Shown here: positions 22,980 through 34,360 of the stretch, in pieces
Layout: every line of letters starts with the position of its first letter
Position numbering within the stretch: the stretch's first letter is position 1
Position numbers and translations under genes: made by a program
The notes under the pieces: generated by a model
Databases searched by the model: none
Told to the model about the DNA's origin: nothing
The model's input: only the letters and a program-made list of their open reading frames with translations
Origin: Pseudoneurospora amorphoporcata
Taxonomy: Eukaryota; Ascomycota; Sordariomycetes; Sordariales; Sordariaceae
Direction: 5' to 3'
DNA length: 64,000 nt
NCBI GenBank assembly: GCA_033297205.1
Contig: MU859069.1
Span: forward strand, 248,001 to 312,000

Positions 22980-25112
22980 TGTCCTTGTGGTCTGTAGAGG
23001 AAGAGGTTAGTTATTCAACTGGGCACTCAGTGTTCTCTTGCATACTTCGTGTGGGAACTTACACGATGGAGGAACCTGAATGTCGTCTTCAGAAGGCCGC
23101 ATGGAGACGCTGTCGTTATTGTTGCAGACTAAGTTGATTTTCCCCTGGTGGGATTCAGTAGTGTCCACTTAAAAGGAGAGGGGAAGTGTTAAAACTTGGA
23201 CAGGCAAGGAACAAGGCTTCTATTTATCGGACATCCTGCGCGTAGAAAACAACATTCTACCGTAGTATCCTGCATGCATTTGCATGTTGGTCCAGCCCCT
23301 CTTGAGCCGAGGGTTGAAGCTGATCGGTGCTGGGTAAGTCTCAAACAACCAGACGCTCTGGTGGACAGACACTCTGCAATTATTCTTCACGCAAATGGGC
23401 AGCTGACAAGGGATAACGAAGGCCCAAAATCACAGCTGGAGATTCATAATATGCATCTGTAAGACAGACATTGGGTATCTGTTGGCACCCAGCATTACGG
23501 ATCCCCAGAGCTGCCATCTATGCGGTCGGGGATGAGTGCTGTCAGTCCCACCTGGCTACAGGGTATAGGTAGGCTTCGCGCCTGGTGGATGGAATAACTC
23601 CTCCCCGCCTCTGCGTGGTCAAGCGGTATGGACTTTTGAGCCAGAAAACACTGATCGGTACGCGGTGCTGGTGGTAGAGTTTTCGCAGGTCAGTAGTTAG
23701 TCAGTTCGAACACTGGCTTAGGCGACTGAGCTCTTTGATTTTTGGACTCTTGCGCCCATTTCTCGTCCATTCGCAAGCTTGATGACGTCGGTAAAATTCC
23801 TCCTTCGCCCGTTTGCATTGATCGCATGTCGTTGTTGTCGTTGTTGTCGTCGTGGTCGCCTTGGCCCCTTTGTCGCACATACCCCTTTTTCCACCACTGT
23901 TTCCAAAACAACCCTCAAGTTATGAACGATAGCCAATCTGACACCCAATGACGATGCTGGCATGCGCAGTTGATATGTGTCAGTGCAGTTTGTACCACCA
24001 TCAAAGGTCGTGGTCACGGACCTGCAGAAGCGTGAACTGCCCGCCTATAAATAGGAAACTTCACGATATCGATCATGGGTGACCCTAGAAGTAGGGATCA
24101 AAGGAAGCAGCTAGCAAGCTGGCAGTTGTGGTAAGACAAACGACATCCCAATCCACCCACCAATGCAGAACATGAAGACACGGGAAAGACGTGTTCATCA
24201 CTGCAGACTTGTCCTTCTCAGCGATCCAGTCAGATCACTCGATGCCATCTGGACCTGAATCGCCAGCGATGCCATGTCCAAATATTGGTGGCACACGCTG
24301 CAGCAAGGTTGAAGTTGAACAAGGACACCTCCCGCACTTCGGCCAAGAATCCCTTCGTGATGCAACGCTGCCCCGCAGCCCCCCAGAAATGGAAGATGGG
24401 CCCTTTAAGCGCACCTTGAGCGGGCCTTAACAGTGGGGGGATGCGCCAGCCCTAGGTACCCAAAATGGAATCGACCCTAAGCCCCCCTGTTCATCGATCA
24501 AGCGACAGAGGGCAAGGCTGCAACAGAGGGCGGCCTCTGTTGCTCGTACGTCCCCTCTTCGTTTGGTTCTTCGGTGTCGCGATGGGAACCGAAGGTGTTG
24601 GACAGACACTTGTCGTCCCGCGGCTCCAAACAACAAACCGGTGGACGTTACATCCACGCGCCTTCCTCCCTCATCGGGAAGTTGGGGCTGACTGGAAGTC
24701 TCGTGGTACTCTCCTTCCTCAATCCTCATCATTAGTATTCTCCCCCTCTTTCGTTCCTTCTTACCCCTATCCCTAACGATACCTTACTTTTATTGGACCC
24801 AGCAATTCGGGAGTGCAGAAATCGAATCACACCAAGCGGAAGATCGGTTCCATTGTTGTTTCGCCACGGAGAAACAACAGCCCATTGACAATCTTCAGCT
24901 GCAGCCCAGGATTAGCTGCAGCTTCTCAGCTCGTTGGCCGGCGCTGTCTTGGGCGTGCGTAATACAGTCATTTCTCCAGGGAGCTCAACTTGGATAACTT
25001 TTCTCCTTTTCTTCACATTTTCTTTGATATTGTCCTTGTTTGAAACCTCTTGCCGTCCTTCCTGTTGACGATGCTATAGTGGACCGGACGCTAGAATTAG
25101 CCACCGATACCT
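22980..25112. other. Intergenic region
   Basis: About 2.1 kb between the small minus-strand gene and the DUF3433 gene. It holds the 5' leader of the small gene (to about 23140), a tRNA-like fragment at 23611-23715, and an isolated TATA-like CTATAAATAG at about 24043-24052 that no recognisable gene follows. The last kilobase probably carries promoter and leader of the gene at 25113. The open frames seen here are short and featureless. Confidence 0.55.
23611..23715 (+). other. tRNA-like fragment with A-box and weak B-box
   Basis: TGGTCAAGCGG (23616-23626) is the same A-box sequence found twice at 8860-9021. It is followed by GACTTTTGAGCC, which resembles a glutamine tRNA anticodon loop (TTG), and later by AGTTCGAACAC (23703-23713), a degraded B-box. 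The arms do not fold into a proper cloverleaf. The shared TTTTCGCAG motif about 60 nt after the A-box in both loci hints at a common, tRNA-derived repeat family. Confidence 0.3.
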
Positions 25113-27815
25113 ATGGACTACCAGTATGCGCCCCCGTATCCGCAGGCGCGGCCCCCTCTGCATTCCGCCCACTCTGCAGGCTCCTTTAGCAGGATATCGA
25201 TAGTCTCGGACCTCACAGATTTCGACAACGTACAACCACGCCCATCGCTGGTTTCCCTTCAGTCGGAATATGATAATGGCGGGTCAAATCATCAAAGTCA
25301 TGATAGCGGGGCAGAGGGCGGACATGTCTACACGGGAGCCCGCACGGGCTGGTCTGCGCTATCAAACTTGCCAGGCTTAGGAGGGGGAGGCGCTAGAAAT
25401 AGCAACTACGAGCCAGTGCAGTTTTCAGAACAGCTCTCTCTAAATCAACACCAACCACCACCATTCCAGCGCAACAGACATAGCCAGGGTCGCTCCTTTG
25501 CTGCCCGAGCTGCTCATCTGAACCGACGACACGATACTATTCCCGAAGAAGATGGCATCGATCTCGGCCTTCTCCAGTCCGCCGCGCCCCTAGGCGGCAG
25601 CCAGCCTCCGGCTCCAGCCCCGTACCTACGCGTCGAGCCTGTCTTCGATGTCAGCTCAGCCTTGGGGCCATCTACAGACGCGGATGACAAGTTCATCAGA
25701 TCGTTGCAGGAACAGGAGGCCCAGGGCAAACTCACCGGTGGTTTGGGTGCTGGAATCCGTACCGATGCCGTCGTGACAGAATCTGCGCTGCTGGCTACAA
25801 GTCCCATCTCCGAAAGAGGCTCTTCCATGCGACGCTCATTCACGAGAGCCGCTGCACGTCTTAGCCGCCATGACACCGTCAAGAAGTTGGCGCAGCAAGA
25901 GGCGAACAAGAGAGGGGAGGTAATTGAGGTGGTGATGGACGACGATGATATCAGCAACTCCGCCAAGTTTGACTTGAGCGTCATGGCTGGACCAGACCCA
26001 GGGTCAAAAAGCCCCTATATCCAAATGCGGCAGACGACGTTCCCTACATCCAAGAGGACGGAGAAGCATGTGTTCTACCCAACCCCGGATTGGAAACCCT
26101 TTTCCATGAGATGGCCATATCTGCTGTCTCTTATTATCATCTCTGTCGTTGCGGCCGGGAGCGTGGAAGTCCTATACCGAAGATCTGCCAAGCAGCCGTT
26201 GGTCGTCTTCAAGTCGCCCGCCGATATAACACCTACAGTGTATTTCTGTGTCAAATTCCTGCCGACGCTCATCGCCGTTACCTATGGTGTGCTCTGGCAG
26301 ATTACCAACTTCGAGGTGATGCGCCTTGAAGCCTTCTACCAGCTATCCAAGGAGGATGGCTCCCTCGCAGCGGAGTCCATCAACGTGGACTACTTTACCT
26401 TCTTCAACCTCTTCAGACCTATTCGGGCTCTCCATTACAAACACTATGCGGTAGCGGTATCAACCATTGCAAGTCTGCTCGCCAACGCTCTGGTCCCGAC
26501 TCTCTGCTCAGCCTGTATCATCCTCTCCCCCGACCGAGACACTCGCCTCCTAAACCCTAACGACGAAAAGAGCATTTCCACCCACCACATCTGGTCACGC
26601 ATCCTCACCCTTACGCTCGTGATCATTGCCGTATTCGGCTGCATCCTCTTCTACCAACTGGAAAGCCGTCGCTCCGGCCTTCTTGCCGACGTCAAGGGCA
26701 TCGCCGGCCTCGCCTCCATGGCCACGGTCAGCCACATCCTCATGGATTTCAAAGACATGGACGTGGCCACCCACAAAGACATCCACAACAAGCTCAAAAA
26801 CCACCGCTACGTGCTTCGCAACTCCGCCCTCGCGCCCGCCGACGAAGTCTACAACAAACCCCTGTCCAAAAAGGAACAAGACCGCGAGCGCTACACCGGC
26901 AGCCACCTCGACGAAAACCCGCACCCGCTTTCCCTGCGCGCCGTAGGCGCCATACCCTTCATCACCTTCATCACCCTCTTTTCCGCGCTGATTCCCTGCG
27001 TCCTCTTCACGCCCGCCAACGTCCTCACCGACCGCGCGCCCTGGGTGATCACGGCCTTAGCCGTCTGCCTCAAGCTCAGCTGGGGCGCCATGGAGACGGA
27101 CGTGCGCATGATGGAGCCGTACTACATCCTATCTACAAAACGGCACGCCCCTCCGAAAACGCTGACGCTCGACTACAGGTCCATGCCTTTCGGCGGGTGG
27201 GTTGCGCTGAAGGGGGCCATGAACGGACACTGGCTGGTGAGCTTTGTTGGGTTTGGCAGCGTCATGGCGGAGTTCTTGACAGTGTTAGTCACAAGCTTGG
27301 CGAGCGTGGAGGGTAGGGTGTTTGTAGATGCTACCAAGGAGGCGTTGCTGCTTGATGGGAGATCGGAGCTTCAACATCAGGCTAGGGACGAAGGAGACGA
27401 AAACGACACAAACTCGATCAACGCCGGCCAAGAAACTCCCTTGTCGTTCTGGATCTCGCTGTTTCTGGCGGACTTTGTCCTGCTGTACATGGGGGTAATA
27501 GCGACTATCGTGTTCATCCGCCGACGCCGCGTGTTCTTGCCAAGGCAGCCGAATACAATTGCTAGTGTGTTGGCTTATATTCATCAGAGCAAGATGTTGT
27601 ACGACTTTGTGGGCACGAACAAGCTGAGTAATGCCGAGATGGTCAGGAAGCTGGAGGATCAGGTGGGCAAGACATACGGGCTGGGATGGTTCCAGGGAAG
27701 AGATGGACAGGTGCATTGTGGTGTGGATGAGGAGGAGCTATTGACGGGGTATAGGCGGGGATTGGATTATTCGAAGGCCACGAAGCCGTGGGCGGAGGGG
27801 GTGGAGTGGTTGTGA
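25113..27815 (+). CDS. DUF3433-family multi-pass membrane protein
   Basis: A single exon of 900 residues. The N-terminal ~310 residues are hydrophilic, Ser/Gln/Gly-rich and probably cytosolic. A first membrane region begins at WPYLLSLIIISVVAAGSVEV (about 331) and holds the DUF3433 signature: VKFLPTLIAVTYGVLWQ, then FEVMRLEAFYQLSKEDG and VDYFTFFNLFRPIRALHYKHYAV. A second, similar block starts near 610 (FITFITLFSALIPCVLF ... MMEPYYILSTKRHAP). The tandem arrangement of two such halves is usual for this fungal-only family. The function is unknown; the membrane topology suggests a surface or endomembrane protein. The C-terminal ~110 residues are soluble. Confidence 0.9.
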   Translation: MDYQYAPPYPQARPPLHSAHSAGSFSRISIVSDLTDFDNVQPRPSLVSLQSEYDNGGSNHQSHDSGAEGGHVYTGARTGWSALSNLPGLGGGGARNSNYEPVQFSEQLSLNQHQPPPFQRNRHSQGRSFAARAAHLNRRHDTIPEEDGIDLGLLQSAAPLGGSQPPAPAPYLRVEPVFDVSSALGPSTDADDKFIRSLQEQEAQGKLTGGLGAGIRTDAVVTESALLATSPISERGSSMRRSFTRAAARLSRHDTVKKLAQQEANKRGEVIEVVMDDDDISNSAKFDLSVMAGPDPGSKSPYIQMRQTTFPTSKRTEKHVFYPTPDWKPFSMRWPYLLSLIIISVVAAGSVEVLYRRSAKQPLVVFKSPADITPTVYFCVKFLPTLIAVTYGVLWQITNFEVMRLEAFYQLSKEDGSLAAESINVDYFTFFNLFRPIRALHYKHYAVAVSTIASLLANALVPTLCSACIILSPDRDTRLLNPNDEKSISTHHIWSRILTLTLVIIAVFGCILFYQLESRRSGLLADVKGIAGLASMATVSHILMDFKDMDVATHKDIHNKLKNHRYVLRNSALAPADEVYNKPLSKKEQDRERYTGSHLDENPHPLSLRAVGAIPFITFITLFSALIPCVLFTPANVLTDRAPWVITALAVCLKLSWGAMETDVRMMEPYYILSTKRHAPPKTLTLDYRSMPFGGWVALKGAMNGHWLVSFVGFGSVMAEFLTVLVTSLASVEGRVFVDATKEALLLDGRSELQHQARDEGDENDTNSINAGQETPLSFWISLFLADFVLLYMGVIATIVFIRRRRVFLPRQPNTIASVLAYIHQSKMLYDFVGTNKLSNAEMVRKLEDQVGKTYGLGWFQGRDGQVHCGVDEEELLTGYRRGLDYSKATKPWAEGVEWL

Positions 27816-28424
27816 TTCAGATTGGTGTTTGGGTTTGGCTTCTTCAGGGGCAAATGGTCTGGGAGGTTGTTATAATGATGATGATAACGCATTTTGGTTG
27901 GAGGGAGCTCATAGGGGGCTATTGGACATACACTAATGAGAGAATGATATTGGATATACCTGGCTCTCTATCTACACACCGTGCATCACAGGTTTCTGGA
28001 AACCTACTTGTGAGTGACAATCTGTTGCCCGTCCCCAATCAAGCGCCATTGTCCGGTACAGGGATTTTACATTCCTTTCACCAACGTTTCGGGCAAACAA
28101 CAATGCCCACCCATGCCTCTTTGTACGATCAAGAAGGGACGGGAGGGTAGAAACTACATTGTTCCCCCTCCTTAAGTCTTGCTAGCAGATAGCCAGCCAG
28201 ACCAGCCAGGCAACGTGACCCTCCCGTCATCATCTCCCGTAAACAAAGGGCATTCACATCGGGCAGGTACCTCTAGTATGATCCATAGCGTGCCTCGCAC
28301 CTACCATCTCCAATCGTCCATCTAGTATATTATAGTTGAGAGAAGCTTCAAGTCATTCAGCGCGCAAGCCCCTGCAATTAATCCAACCACATCAACCGAC
28401 TTACGTACCCTACCCATTTGCCCT
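27816..28424. other. Intergenic region
   Basis: About 600 bp between two plus-strand genes, holding the 3' UTR of the DUF3433 gene and the promoter of the next gene. Nothing else is visible. Confidence 0.6.
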
Positions 28425-29356
28425 TTGCTGGCCGAAGCAAGCATCACCGACTGCCCTAGAGAAGAAAACGGAAAAAAAGAAGAAAAAATGTGCAAATGCG
28501 AAATAGTCGACATGCTCTTTCTCCCACCCGTCATCGACTACGGCCTAGGAAAGATTTGTGAGGGATGTCTTGAAGAGGAGAGGGGGTTGGTGGGGAGGGC
28601 GATGTCTTTGAAGAGGGCGATCGAAGAGAAAGAAGAGAAAGAAGAGAAAGAAGAGAAAGAAGAGGAAGAAGAGGAAGATCGGGAAGATGATGCTGGGGAT
28701 GGGGAGGTGGTGCCGATTGGGATAAGGGTGGAAGTCGGACTTAGATATGGGAGTGCAAAGACAAAGGCGAAGAAGGCAAATGATGACGGAGACTGTGATA
28801 GCGATGCGAGTGCGGATACCGCTGAGTTGAAGTTGTCTGGTGCTCAGTATAGGCCTGGAAGTGTTGTTAGCGAGCAGGAACCGAGTCACCTACCTGAGCT
28901 ATCTTGGGAAATAGGGAAGCTGGAGATAGAAAAACCGGTGCACGTGGTTGTTCCGGTTCCGGCTACGGGGCATGGTGTTTCTGAACCTAGTTTTCTCCCC
29001 CCTGTCGACGACCTCAATGAGAGGAAGAGGATGAGGGATGGAATAGAGGGAGGTGAAGGAGTTGCTTCTACTTGTACTAGCGAGAGATTTGGTGGACAGG
29101 CTGTTCTCGGAAATGACCAGCAGCAGTATGCTAGATGTAAGTGGTCCCAACCCTGCCTACAATTTTTCCCGAGTCTTTGGAGTTCGAGAGCACACTTTAC
29201 TGCCCATGTTCGTTTGCAGGTGTAACCCCCCCGCGCCCGACATCGAGAAGATCTGCTCCTTCTGATATCAACAGATGTGGGAGAGTTTTTATGTGTCCTC
29301 TGTTTTTCGGCCTTTGGATAGAGGTCGAGGTAATCAAGGGCCTTGAAGACAGGTGA
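28425..29356 (+). CDS. Acidic hypothetical protein with EEK tandem repeats
   Basis: Exons 28425-29136 and 29220-29356 join across an 83-bp intron (GTAAGT...TTGCAG) to 282 residues. A second in-frame ATG at 28488 (residue 22) is in a comparable context. It would start the protein with MCKCEIVDMLFLPPVIDYG, whose spaced Cys residues (CKC...C) look like the conserved part. Residues about 66-87 are a Glu/Lys array encoded by a nine-base tandem repeat (GAAGAGAAA). The rest is acidic and low in complexity, ending in a short Cys/Phe-containing tail supplied by exon 2. The function is not recognised. A metal-binding N-terminus is possible but unproven. Confidence 0.55.
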
Positions 29357-31397
29357 AGGATCTATCGACTATCAACTATTTACTATCGAATATCAACCCT
29401 GGCGATTCAGTAGATGCATCGCCGTATGTCACTCGTAGACCGAGGAGGGAAACTGCCTGCCCTACTGGCTTGTAAGCTGTTAATAATAAGCGACGATGCT
29501 GGTGTGAAGCCGTCAGTCAGTCAAAGACTAGAGCGCAATTAGTTAGATCCCGCCAGCGTATGGTAGGAAAGCCAAGGATAGCTACACCACGATACATCGT
29601 TCATTACTACCCGAGACTAGATCAACTGCTAGATAATCTGATAAAGTGACAGAAGAGACATCTTCCCATCGCTCGCCACCGAAATCCGACACCTGCAAAG
29701 GAATCAAACTGTTTCATTCCCACGTTTTCATGCGGCCATGCGTGCGCGTCTCTCTTGGACGGGCAGAAAGGATGGGTTGCGATGACAACCCCCCAAATTC
29801 CCGACCCCAACTTTGCAATGCTAAATCGCAACCTAAATCAGGCACAGGATGCAAAGTAAAACAAGGGTCAGTTCAAGAAGTGACTTACACCGAAGCGTGG
29901 CAGCATGAGGGAGTTGCCAGTTACCGGTGAACGACAAATGGTAGAGCGTTGATCAAGCACGCGGTGCATGCTCCCTTGTTTTCCTTTCTTGATGGACTTC
30001 ATGAACTATTCAAAGTTTAAACCTGGAATAGGTATGAAGGAGTAAATTGGCATCTGCACGTGCTGTAGAACCCTCGGCTTGTTTGGTTAGATTATCAAAG
30101 ATGAAATCTTTGGCAAATCGAAACAATAGTGTAGAAAGAAGGTCGCGATGAGAATGGATTTGGGAATGAATAGAAACAGGGACATTGTGGACCTTGCATG
30201 CATTCCCCATCTTTTCGTTCACCCTGACAACGAGGCAGCATCCGCATCGTAACGGCAATGGAACAATGTCATAGGGAGAAAAAGAAGAGAAAAGCCAATG
30301 AGCCAAAAGGGAGCTTCCGTCTTTGGAAAGCCGCTCCGTCTGGGGGTCCCTGGAAGGCTTCTCCTCGTGCGCATTTTGATTCGCTAGCGGGCCTCGCTGG
30401 CGTTGCTGTACTGCTTACTGGCGTGGGAATAGCGCTGTTTAGACGCTGCCGGAGATCGGACCCCATTTCATGTAACTTTCATGGATGGAGATCTGCCGGT
30501 ACTAAATACCTAGCTGGACAATTTGGTCTTGGCCGTTGCCAGGCTTTTGATTCCTTTCCCGAAGCCGATGCCCGATGGCCGCAACCAATCAAAGCTCGCC
30601 GGTCTCTCCTCGTGGGTTTTTGAGAGCGGCCATGCGTTTTGGATAAAACTTCTCTAAGATCGTTTTCAGTACGCTATTTGCTGTTGTTGGTTCATCCAGG
30701 TTGTGGGGAAGATTAAGTTGTCCAGATGGATGAAACGTACCCGGATATTGGAAAGAGTGACATTTTTTACCAGTCACAATCGAGAATTGGACGTTCTACA
30801 TGCCACCAAAGTTGGGAGTGTACCAACCTGTGAAACTTCATCACCACTTATCGCAGAACCAGTTACTCCCGAGTTCTTGAGATCTTTCCACGAGAGATCT
30901 CCCGTCGGTGTACCTGACTTATTGTCTCTCAGTCTCCATACCTTCATGTGGGTGACTTCGTGTATCGCTTACCGCCATGCTTCGGGAGTCGAGAGGAGAC
31001 AAACTTACCCGCCCAACAGCATTGAATGTAACCCTTGTGTGATCTGCGTACCTAATCCGGCGATTTCACCCACCCATCCACTCACGCTCCCACGACACCG
31101 CACACACTCACACCCACCGGTTAGACGGCTCCTATCCACATCTTCAAGATGCAGGAACCTTCCTGTTTGGGACATGGCCAGCGATTGACAACCACGGCAT
31201 ACGCTTAATCGGCCGAACCTCCGTGAGGCATACCCCAAGGAGTTTGAGACAGAAAGATATATAAGAAGCCAGGCCATCAAGGTCCATCTGGTGATTTTGA
31301 CTCCTGTGTCTTCGTCCTCGTCCTCGTCCTTCAGTTCCACCGTGTGATACCCGTTCTCATCTTATCCCACCACTCCAACACCTCTCAAGCCGTCAAA
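29357..31397. other. Intergenic region upstream of the RNase gene
   Basis: About 2 kb without a supported gene. The open frames at 30258-30623 and 30703-31188 carry no domain and overlap frames on the other strand. The last 150 bp is the RNase promoter, with a TATA box (see next entry) and a (CGTCCT)-type short repeat at 31314-31331. Confidence 0.55.
31258..31265 (+). promoter_or_regulatory. TATA box of the secreted RNase gene
   Basis: TATATAAG lies 133 bp upstream of the RNase start codon at 31398. It is followed by a pyrimidine-rich stretch, as expected of a strongly expressed secreted-protein gene. Confidence 0.6.
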
Positions 31398-31879
31398 ATG
31401 GTCCAGCTCCTCTCCGCCCTCGTCTCCCTCCTTTCGGTCGTTGCCGTCTCTGGCGCCGCCATCCCGGCCGAGGCTGTTGCCGTTGAGACCACTGGCGACT
31501 TGACCGCCCGGGCTTGCCAGTACACCTGCGGCACCGTCTGCTACACTTCTTCTGCCGTCACTGCTGCCTTGAACAAGGGTTACGGTTATTATTCGTCTGG
31601 AACCACCGTTGGAAGCAGTACGTTTCTTCCTTCCTCTTCCAAAGCAAAAATGCTAACACACCCACCACAGACAACTACCCCCACCAGTACAACAACTACG
31701 AGGGCTTCAACTTCCCCACCGCCAAGCCCTGGTACGAGTTCCCGATCCTGTCGTCCGGCGCTGTCTACACCGGCGGCTCTCCCGGCCCTGATCGCGTCAT
31801 CTTTGACTCCAGGGGCAACTTGGATATGCTCATCACCCACACTGGTGCTAGCAACAACGCCTTTGTTGCTTGCAAGTAA
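31398..31879 (+). CDS. Secreted guanyl-specific ribonuclease (RNase N1/T1 family)
   Basis: Exons 31398-31617 and 31671-31879 give 142 residues. A signal peptide (to about residue 20) and a short propeptide precede a mature domain starting near ACQYTCGTVC. The disulfide cysteines of the family are present: three in that segment and one at the C-terminal VAC. The catalytic set is complete: His in YPHQYNNYEGF, Glu in WYEFPILSSG, Arg in GPDRVIF and His in ITHTGAS. These enzymes cleave single-stranded RNA after guanosine through a 2',3'-cyclic phosphate. The sequence is close to Neurospora RNase N1 in the core but differs in its 60s-80s loop. It ends in a single Lys after VAC. It is probably a nutrient-scavenging extracellular enzyme. 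Confidence 0.95.
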
Positions 31880-32224
31880 GCGCACTGTCCCTGGGATTGG
31901 GATTGGGGATGGGAGGAGTAAAATGATGATTATGAATGAAACGAAAGGACGGAACTGAAAAGGGGAAGAAGGGTGGTCGGATCACAGACAGCGTTGGAAT
32001 CGGGCTGAACTGGATTGGACCTTGAAGGACCTTGATGGCTGGCCGTGGTGTGTATAGCACATGGTGTGCAAAATCTTGCTAGTCTGTACATATTGGGCTT
32101 ACCCTGCAGCTGAAGTTCGGTTGTTAGCTTCAAGGATGAGAGAGGAGATTCGACACCCCAAAAAGCCGTCTTCTTGTTTCTTTCCGAACAGTGATTGTGC
32201 ACTTACACATGATAAAGTGGTCGT
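31880..32224. other. Short intergenic region between convergent genes
   Basis: 345 bp separating the RNase and Swi5 stop codons; it should contain both 3' UTRs. Nothing else is seen. Confidence 0.6.
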
Positions 32225-33062
32225 TCAATCATCTGCAGTCACCCCGTACTGTCCATCTTCGTACAATGCACCGATAGACACCCCCTTGTTATCGGCAATC
32301 AGGCCGATGAGTTGCTGGCCGATGTCCTTCATGTCGTTGTACTCTGTAAGCAAGTCGATGTGCTTCTGTACTGTTTCCTCTGGTGGTTGACTGTGGGTTG
32401 TCGAATGTTAGCAAAGTTCCATGGTGGGTCACGATAGGAGTTAAACTCATGGATACGTACTCAAGGGCTGAACTTTCTAGCGCGATCTCTCTTGCCATGC
32501 GAAATAGTTGGACGAGATCCCTTTCGGCTTGTTCAAAGAATTGGAAGACTTTCGTGATGTACCCGAAGTATTTGTCCTGATGGCCATTGAGTAATGATGT
32601 TAGTCCTATGTCCGTGAATGACCTTGAGCCCGTAAGACATACCCCCATAGCTGATTCCAGTTCTTCTCGGCTGTCGAAGTTGACTTTAACCAGGTCATCA
32701 CTCCCGATTGCTACGGTGAGTACCAGTCCGTCCGATTTCTCTTGGCGCACTCGCAGCTTCCATACATCCTCGGGAATCGCGCCGTCTTGGTCTTCCCTTC
32801 CAAGTGGGATTTGGCCTGGGAATTTTGACTGCATATCGCCGATGCGGCTCCTGTATTTTTCAACATGGGATACTAGTTTGGAGTTGACTTTGGACCATGT
32901 TGAGGCATTGCAGCCGATTGGGGTGTGGTTGTCGAGCCAAAGCCGAAACGATGAGATGAGGCCAAGTTGAGTTTGCACAGCTTGAACGAGATTTTCGGGC
33001 AGGTCAGTGGCGCTTGATAAAGATGAGGACTCGGAGAGTCGTGAGGATTTTGTGGGTGTCAT
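32225..33062 (-). CDS. swi5: DNA repair / recombination mediator Swi5 (Sae3) homologue
   Basis: Exons 33062-32643, 32576-32461 and 32390-32225 join in frame to 233 residues. The C-terminal ~65 residues carry the Swi5 signature: ETVQKHIDLLTEYNDMKDIG, then LIGLIADNKGVSIGALYED. They closely match fission-yeast Swi5, which works with Sfr1 to load Rad51/Dmc1 on single-stranded DNA. The family is usually about 85-120 residues, so the N-terminal ~160 residues are an extension. This extension contains a Ser-rich start and a region around WLDNHTPIGCNASTWSKVN that I do not recognise. A longer start at 33137 (25 more residues, Cys/Ser-rich) is possible, but the ATG at 33062 has the better upstream context (CACCATC). 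Confidence 0.85.
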
Positions 33063-33454
33063 GATGGTGTTGCGGCTTGATATGGGTAAATGAGGATGTA
33101 AAAGGGAAGAACTACAAGACGAACAAACGACGTACATTCGAGGAATGGTAATGTTAGCAACACAGTCATATTAACGCAATTCACACAGTGCATTGCAAGA
33201 TTATGACTATACTCGGCATCGATCTCTTCAGAAACTTTACGATGGTTCTCGGCCTGTTCCTTTCCCTCGTATCTCGCTAGCATATAAGCATAGCATGTAA
33301 AGAAATATGGTATCGCTGTTGGTGTTTGATATTTCGCTGTAGAAAATCAAGTTGCCGTCAGACGCTGCTATGCTCCCTCCCTCGTGTTTTCCTTCTTACT
33401 CCTCAGACTATCGAGCGCTTCAAGAGTCTTCCCCAGCAGCCTGGTCAGTTGTTT
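33063..33454. other. Short intergenic region
   Basis: 392 bp between the Swi5 start and the stop of the decapping-protein gene, both on the minus strand. It holds the Swi5 promoter and the upstream gene's 3' UTR. No other feature is visible. Confidence 0.6.
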
Positions 33455-34360
33455 CTAACCTCCCCCATGGCTTTGACTGCTTTGAGCGCCAAAGAGATCA
33501 TTAATGTTTAGCTGCCTCCCCGCCAGAGAACTCCCTTCACCATTTCCACTGAACGCTCCCAGAGATGCCCACGGTGCTGGCGCCTGTGCATAATCTGCGA
33601 CGGCAGACCCATTGCTCGGTACGCTCTGCTCATAGTGGGCTCCGACAACCTGGTTATTAGCCGCGCTCAAAGCTGCCCTTGCCTTCACCCAGTGTTCCTC
33701 AATAAGACCCCAGTCGGGATTCTCCACGAGGCACTGACCCTGGGAGTCTCCCGCTTCCTTCTCCTCGGTGCTGTGTAAATGGAAGCCAAGTGCCCGCCCG
33801 GGTCCCGCCTCGTCGGCTTCCATCATCAGACTTAGAAACTTCTCGTTGGTGGCCTCGTACATCTCGACCTTGGAAAGGTTGATAGTGAGATTCTCCATAC
33901 TACGTCGATTCAGCACAAAGAGGTTGGTTTGTGGTAGTTCGTGGCCGTTGGGGAGTACGATAGGGTCGCACTCGCAAAGGAACATGGGACCCTCGACATC
34001 GCGCAGTTCCCACGAGTTTGTTGTTGGAGACCACTCGTAGAGCCGGACGAAGGAGCAGGTCAAGAGGATGGCGCGGAGGCCAGAGACGTAGCGTTTCAGT
34101 ACCGACATGTTGAGCTCGTAGTTGGTACGGGTGGTGTGCGCATAGGTAGCCGACCCGTCCACTTCTGGCACATAGTTTTTGGGGTCGTACATGCGGTTCT
34201 CGGCATCGCTGGGCTGGACCGCATAGCTCGAGTTGATGGCGTCACTATCGTAATCGGATTGCTGGGCATAGCGGGCGGCGCTTTCTCGAGAGCCGCCATT
34301 GTTGTACGAGTGGTTGTTGCCGCGGCTGCGCCCCTTGCGAGGGGGTGGTCTGGCGCTCAT
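33455..34360 (-). CDS. dcp1: Dcp1-like mRNA decapping complex protein (EVH1 domain)
   Basis: A single exon of 301 residues, starting at MSARPPPRKGRSRGN. The first ~60 residues are basic and disordered. Residues about 75-190 form a Dcp1/EVH1-type domain: NYELNMSVLKRYV, CSFVRLYEWSPTTNSWELRD, VEGPMFLCECDP and LFVLNRRSMENLTINLS. Dcp1 activates the Dcp2 pyrophosphatase that removes the 5' cap in P-bodies. The Pro/Gln/Ser-rich tail ends with a short hydrophobic motif (RQLNINDLFGAQ) that looks like a partner-binding peptide. The open frame extends 110 residues further upstream to 34690, but that stretch is Tyr/His-rich, unlike the family, and lies in the presumed leader. Confidence 0.82.
   Translation of the reverse strand: MSARPPPRKGRSRGNNHSYNNGGSRESAARYAQQSDYDSDAINSSYAVQPSDAENRMYDPKNYVPEVDGSATYAHTTRTNYELNMSVLKRYVSGLRAILLTCSFVRLYEWSPTTNSWELRDVEGPMFLCECDPIVLPNGHELPQTNLFVLNRRSMENLTINLSKVEMYEATNEKFLSLMMEADEAGPGRALGFHLHSTEEKEAGDSQGQCLVENPDWGLIEEHWVKARAALSAANNQVVGAHYEQSVPSNGSAVADYAQAPAPWASLGAFSGNGEGSSLAGRQLNINDLFGAQSSQSHGGG

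Noticed and set aside
30258..31188. Plus-strand open frames upstream of the RNase gene
   Set aside because: Short, overlapping with opposite-strand frames, no signal peptide or domain, and no splice structure improves them.
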